Source: Fusibacter bizertensis (lineage in GTDB: Bacteria; Bacillota; Clostridia; Peptostreptococcales; Acidaminobacteraceae). Taken from it: a DNA stretch of 64,000 nucleotides. The notes under the pieces were generated by a model, which worked only from the letters and a program-made list of their open reading frames with translations, made no database searches and was not told the origin of the DNA. The position numbers were made by a program, and so were the translations under genes. The stretch covers positions 1-64,000 of the forward strand of contig NZ_JARYZI010000006.1 of NCBI RefSeq assembly GCF_029914245.1, read 5' to 3'. Below are positions 61,206 through 64,000 of this stretch, piece by piece. Each line of letters opens with the position of its first letter. The first letter of the stretch is position 1.

Positions 61206-62024
61206 ATGCATATTATTAATTTAATGTCAGAAGCACTCCAGTACGGATTTATGCAGAGAGCTATTTTGGTAGGTGTTTTAATCGCTATATGCAGTGCGCT
61301 TTTAGGGATATTTTTAGTACTTAAGAAATTTTCGATGATTGGCGACGGTTTAGCGCATGTAAGTTTTGCAACAGTGGCCATAGCACTTTTACTTAATACA
61401 TCACCTTTATTTGTTTCGATTCCAGTAGTAATTGTGGCATCGCTTGCTATCTTAAGGCTTAATGAAAAAGCAAATTTGCATGGAGATGCTGCAATTGGCC
61501 TTATATCATCATTTTCAGTTGCATTTGGCGTGTTAATTGCAAGTGTTTCTCAAGGTTTTAATGTCGATTTATTTAGTTTTCTATTTGGCAGTATTCTGCT
61601 TATCAGTCAAAGTGATGTGTGGCTCTCACTTATACTAGCTACAGTAGTGATTATAACGGTTGTTTATTTTTATAATGATTTATTTGCAATTACGCACGAT
61701 GAATCTTTTGCAAGTGTAATGGGAATCAATACTAAACGGATGAATAGTTTGATAGCAGTTTTAACTGCAGTGACTATAGTTCTTGGAATCCGTGTTGTTG
61801 GAACGATGCTGATCTCTAGCATGATTATTTTTCCAACTGTGACTGCACTGCAAATTTCAAAGAGTTTCAAGTCAACCATATTGATTTCTGCGATTGTTTC
61901 TGTAGCATCTGTTTTAATCGGTGTAATAGGATCTTTTGTTTTTAACTTACCATCAGGCGCAAGTATTGTGATGGTAAATGCCATGTTCTTTCTTATAGCA
62001 CTGATTATAAAGCGGCTTAGATAG
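61206..62024 (+). CDS. znuB: Zinc ABC transporter, permease ZnuB
   Basis: 272 residues, about 8 membrane helices, ABC-3 family permease. FSMIGDGLAHVSFATVAIA (with conserved GDGLAHV) and GIRVVGTMLISSMIIFPTV are characteristic. SD GGGGAGG. Confidence 0.95.
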   Translation: MHIINLMSEALQYGFMQRAILVGVLIAICSALLGIFLVLKKFSMIGDGLAHVSFATVAIALLLNTSPLFVSIPVVIVASLAILRLNEKANLHGDAAIGLISSFSVAFGVLIASVSQGFNVDLFSFLFGSILLISQSDVWLSLILATVVIITVVYFYNDLFAITHDESFASVMGINTKRMNSLIAVLTAVTIVLGIRVVGTMLISSMIIFPTVTALQISKSFKSTILISAIVSVASVLIGVIGSFVFNLPSGASIVMVNAMFFLIALIIKRLR

Positions 62025-62033
62025 GAGGTAGTG

Positions 62034-62480
62034 ATGAATCAAAAGGTGAGTGAAATATTTAAATCAAATAAAATCAAAAATACAATCCAGAGACAAAGAG
62101 TATATGAGTATCTCATTACTTGTAAAGAACCCATTACTGCGGACAATTTGTATATTGAATTATCTAAAGACAAATCATTTAACGACGTCATCAATATGTC
62201 AACGATCTATAGAATTTTAGAATTATTCGTAAAACACAATTTAGTTTTAAAAAATTCATTTGGAAATGATCACAGAGCTACTTTTGAAATCAATTTAAGA
62301 GAACATAAGCATCATTTAATCTGTGTTGAGTGCAATAAAATTACAGCGATTAAAGGATGCCCACTAAAAACTTATGAAAAAGACTTAGGTGATTTAACGC
62401 ACTTCAAAATATTAGAACATAGACTTGAAATATTTGGTGTATGTCCGAGCTGCCAAAGTGGTAAGGGAGAACATCATTAG
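62034..62480 (+). CDS. zur: Fur-family regulator, probably Zur
   Basis: 148 residues: HTH region (NTIQRQRVYEYLITCKEPITA, MSTIYRILELFVKHNLV) and a metal domain with HKHHLICVECNKI and CPSC, giving HHH/CxxC zinc sites. Placed at the end of the znu operon, so a zinc-responsive Zur is most likely; PerR or Fur cannot be fully excluded. ATG 62034 follows AGGAGGT (62023-62029) by four bases; GTG 62031 is too close to the SD. Confidence 0.88.
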   Translation: MNQKVSEIFKSNKIKNTIQRQRVYEYLITCKEPITADNLYIELSKDKSFNDVINMSTIYRILELFVKHNLVLKNSFGNDHRATFEINLREHKHHLICVECNKITAIKGCPLKTYEKDLGDLTHFKILEHRLEIFGVCPSCQSGKGEHH

Positions 62481-62513
62481 TGGTATGAATCATATATTTA
62501 AATGTTAACGTAA

Positions 62514-62579
62514 AAGAGCAATATTGAAGTGTATTTTTAGTTAGGAACTAAGAAAACGCATCAATATTGCTCTTGTTTT
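62514..62579. terminator. Bidirectional terminator between zur and the CAP-domain gene
   Basis: 14-bp stem AAGAGCAATATTGA/TCAATATTGCTCTT, long loop, then GTTTTAATTTTT on the plus strand. Confidence 0.85.
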
Positions 62580-62605
62580 AATTTTTGAATTTTATGGATT
62601 AATAA

Positions 62606-64000
62606 TTATGGCGTAATAAAATCCTGGGTAAAGTAATTGACAAACTCTCCACCGATATAAACGCCGACACCAAGGTACTCAATTGAACGAAGTAAATTAT
62701 CGCGATGACCAGGTGAGTTAACCCACCCTGAATGCGCAGAAAATGCACTTGTATAGCCTGCTGCAATGTTTTCAGCAGCATAGTGATAATCGATACCATC
62801 GGCTAAAATTCGGTCAAATGGTGTATAACCACTTGGGTTGGTATGGCTGAAAAAGCTACGATCTGACATATCTTGACTGTGTTTTCTTGCAACGTCAGCA
62901 AGTGGTTCATGCCATTTTAAAATATCTTGATCATGTGCAACTCTGAAAACATTAGCGAGATCAAAGATTGTTTTTTCATACGAAATTCTGAGTGGAGTTG
63001 ATGCAGTACCGTATTGACTTTTTAGAGATTGTTCAACATTATAATCGATTATTTTGACGGAAAATAGTTTTCCAGCATCTGCAGTATCAAAATAGGCAGT
63101 TATATATGCGTTATTGCTTAAATAAGTAGCAGTTTCATCTGAATTGTATTGTAGATACTGAACATTTCCCTTTTGAATGAATTTTAAAGGTTCACCTAAG
63201 AGTGCAGTGGTTTTTGATTTTGTAAAATCAATTGCAAAACCATTTTTTGATTTTAATAAATCAGATGAGGTATACAGTGCGACTACTTTACCATTTTGAA
63301 TTCCAACTTGATAATAATTTTTATAATTATTGTGGTAAACCAGCCATTTGAAACCATACTCGCTAATATCTTCGCGAACAGGTTGGCCATATTTTTTTAT
63401 CACCCATTCATAGGAATCGCCGATCTCAATATTGTTTACTGCAAAAGCAGTCGTTTGAGTAAGTGAAGGATCATCGGTAGTTGTAGCAATAATTCCTAGC
63501 TCAACCAATAATTTATAGGAAACTACTGCCGCTTGTGCGCGACTTGCATTTTCTTTAGGACCAAAAGTTGAATTGGGAAATCCTCCAATAATACCTAGAG
63601 CTACTGATGCGACTGATTGATCATAATATTGTGATGATACCGTGTCAAAATCTGTAAGTGTTTGGAGTGCAGCTTGTTTTTGAGTTTCAGTGACTGTTTT
63701 GCCTCGGCTATAAAAAGCATTTACGATAATACTCGCCATTTCTTCACGGCTGATGTTTTGGTTTAGGTTTTTCTCCGTAATACCACCATACTCATCTTCG
63801 CCTATTAAACCAGCTGATAGTGCTACTTCTGCAAATGGTGCTCCCCAATACTCGTTTGCATTTACTGAGCGTACAGAAAGCTTTAAAGCATTGACAGTAA
63901 TTGCGACAAATTCAATACGCGTTATATTACTATTAGGCTTAAAAGTGCCATTGGGGTAACCTGCAATTACACCAAGGGGTTGAATTGTGTCTATATATGT
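62606..64000 (-). CDS. SLH and CAP domain surface protein (partial, runs off window)
   Basis: The reading frame stays open from the stop at 62606 through the window end, at least 464 residues, so the start is missing; an internal ATG at 63739 is not the true start. Domains from the N-terminal side: an SLH repeat (PLGVIAGYPNGTFKPNSNIT), a second SLH (63661-63880 region), a third SLH (ASVALGIIGGFPNSTFGPKE), then a CAP-associated segment (IGDSYEWVIKKYGQPVRED), and a C-terminal CAP/SCP domain with conserved RKHSQDMSDRSFFSHTNPSG and NIAAGYTSAFSAHSGWVNSP. SLH repeats bind cell-wall polymers. Likely a surface protein. Confidence 0.88.
   Translation of the reverse strand, partial: TYIDTIQPLGVIAGYPNGTFKPNSNITRIEFVAITVNALKLSVRSVNANEYWGAPFAEVALSAGLIGEDEYGGITEKNLNQNISREEMASIIVNAFYSRGKTVTETQKQAALQTLTDFDTVSSQYYDQSVASVALGIIGGFPNSTFGPKENASRAQAAVVSYKLLVELGIIATTTDDPSLTQTTAFAVNNIEIGDSYEWVIKKYGQPVREDISEYGFKWLVYHNNYKNYYQVGIQNGKVVALYTSSDLLKSKNGFAIDFTKSKTTALLGEPLKFIQKGNVQYLQYNSDETATYLSNNAYITAYFDTADAGKLFSVKIIDYNVEQSLKSQYGTASTPLRISYEKTIFDLANVFRVAHDQDILKWHEPLADVARKHSQDMSDRSFFSHTNPSGYTPFDRILADGIDYHYAAENIAAGYTSAFSAHSGWVNSPGHRDNLLRSIEYLGVGVYIGGEFVNYFTQDFITP

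Noticed and set aside
61670-61984. 104-codon minus-strand frame
   Set aside because: Shadow of znuB.
63753-63959. 68-codon plus-strand frame
   Set aside because: Opposite-strand shadow of the SLH-CAP gene.

Overview
The window is 64 kb of AT-rich chromosomal DNA from a Gram-positive, low-GC, probably endospore-forming anaerobe of the Clostridia. This is inferred from T-box leaders on metG and tyrS, a zinc-finger AbrB, a DUF3787-type spore protein, an S-layer-homology (SLH) cell-surface protein, a WalRK system, strong AGGAGG ribosome sites and gene order shared with Bacillus near oriC. I see no phage, insertion sequence, CRISPR array or tRNA gene. Almost all of it reads as core chromosome.

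Layout. 1-305: end of an rRNA operon (23S tail, 5S). 400-2900: a FadR-type GntR regulator, a NiaR-like 3H repressor and an EIIC-like membrane protein. 2930-4592 (minus): an ECF sigma/anti-sigma pair. 4765-7411: a small Cys-rich protein, murI and an aminotransferase. 7535-19862: a long cluster matching the Bacillus yaaO-to-ksgA segment (decarboxylase, lepB, darA, holB, ricT, trmN6, rsmI, abrB, metG, tatD, rnmV, rsmA), with lepB where tmk would be expected. 19859-25552: GNAT, DegV, a degenerate HD-GYP protein, tyrS, a wHTH protein and a lipoprotein. 25889-32301: lytic transglycosylase, DinG-type helicase with a nuclease-like N-terminus, galU, pepV, and a phospholipase C-like protein. 32484-37162: methyltransferase, purA, and dnaD-dnaI (minus). 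37477-47588: M23 endopeptidase, then a wal operon (walR, walK, an unknown secreted protein, yycH, yycI, walJ) and a serine hydrolase. 47593-47727: a cluster of DnaA boxes. 47778-51506: M19 dipeptidase, DUF1836, hemolysin-III family, CHAD, spore protein. 51658-56785: small membrane exporter, GntR-RCK_C regulator, LytS/LytT two-component system and a CstA-family transporter. 56873-59434: F420-ligase-like protein, GNAT, pseudouridine synthase. 59439-62480: zinc uptake operon znuACB-zur with an operator at its promoter. 62606-64000: an SLH-CAP surface protein that runs off the end of the window.

How the genes work together. Several blocks have a clear shared theme: cell-wall homeostasis (murI, M23, lytic transglycosylase, Wal system, galU); replication and translation housekeeping (holB, dnaD, dnaI, metG, tyrS, rRNA/tRNA modification); zinc homeostasis; and a likely small-carboxylate (pyruvate-type) sensing and uptake unit (LytS/LytT/CstA). 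Two proteins point to c-di-AMP signalling: DarA, and the GntR-RCK_C protein, which has the BusR architecture.

Most noteworthy: the DnaA-box cluster in the 189-bp gap after the serine hydrolase gene; the extra secreted gene in the wal operon with a WalR-like site in front of it; the GntR-RCK_C gene translationally coupled to lytS; the HD-GYP protein that has lost its HD histidine; and palindromic operators at the GNAT, znu and dnaD promoters. I did not find an obviously new multi-gene defence or mobile system.
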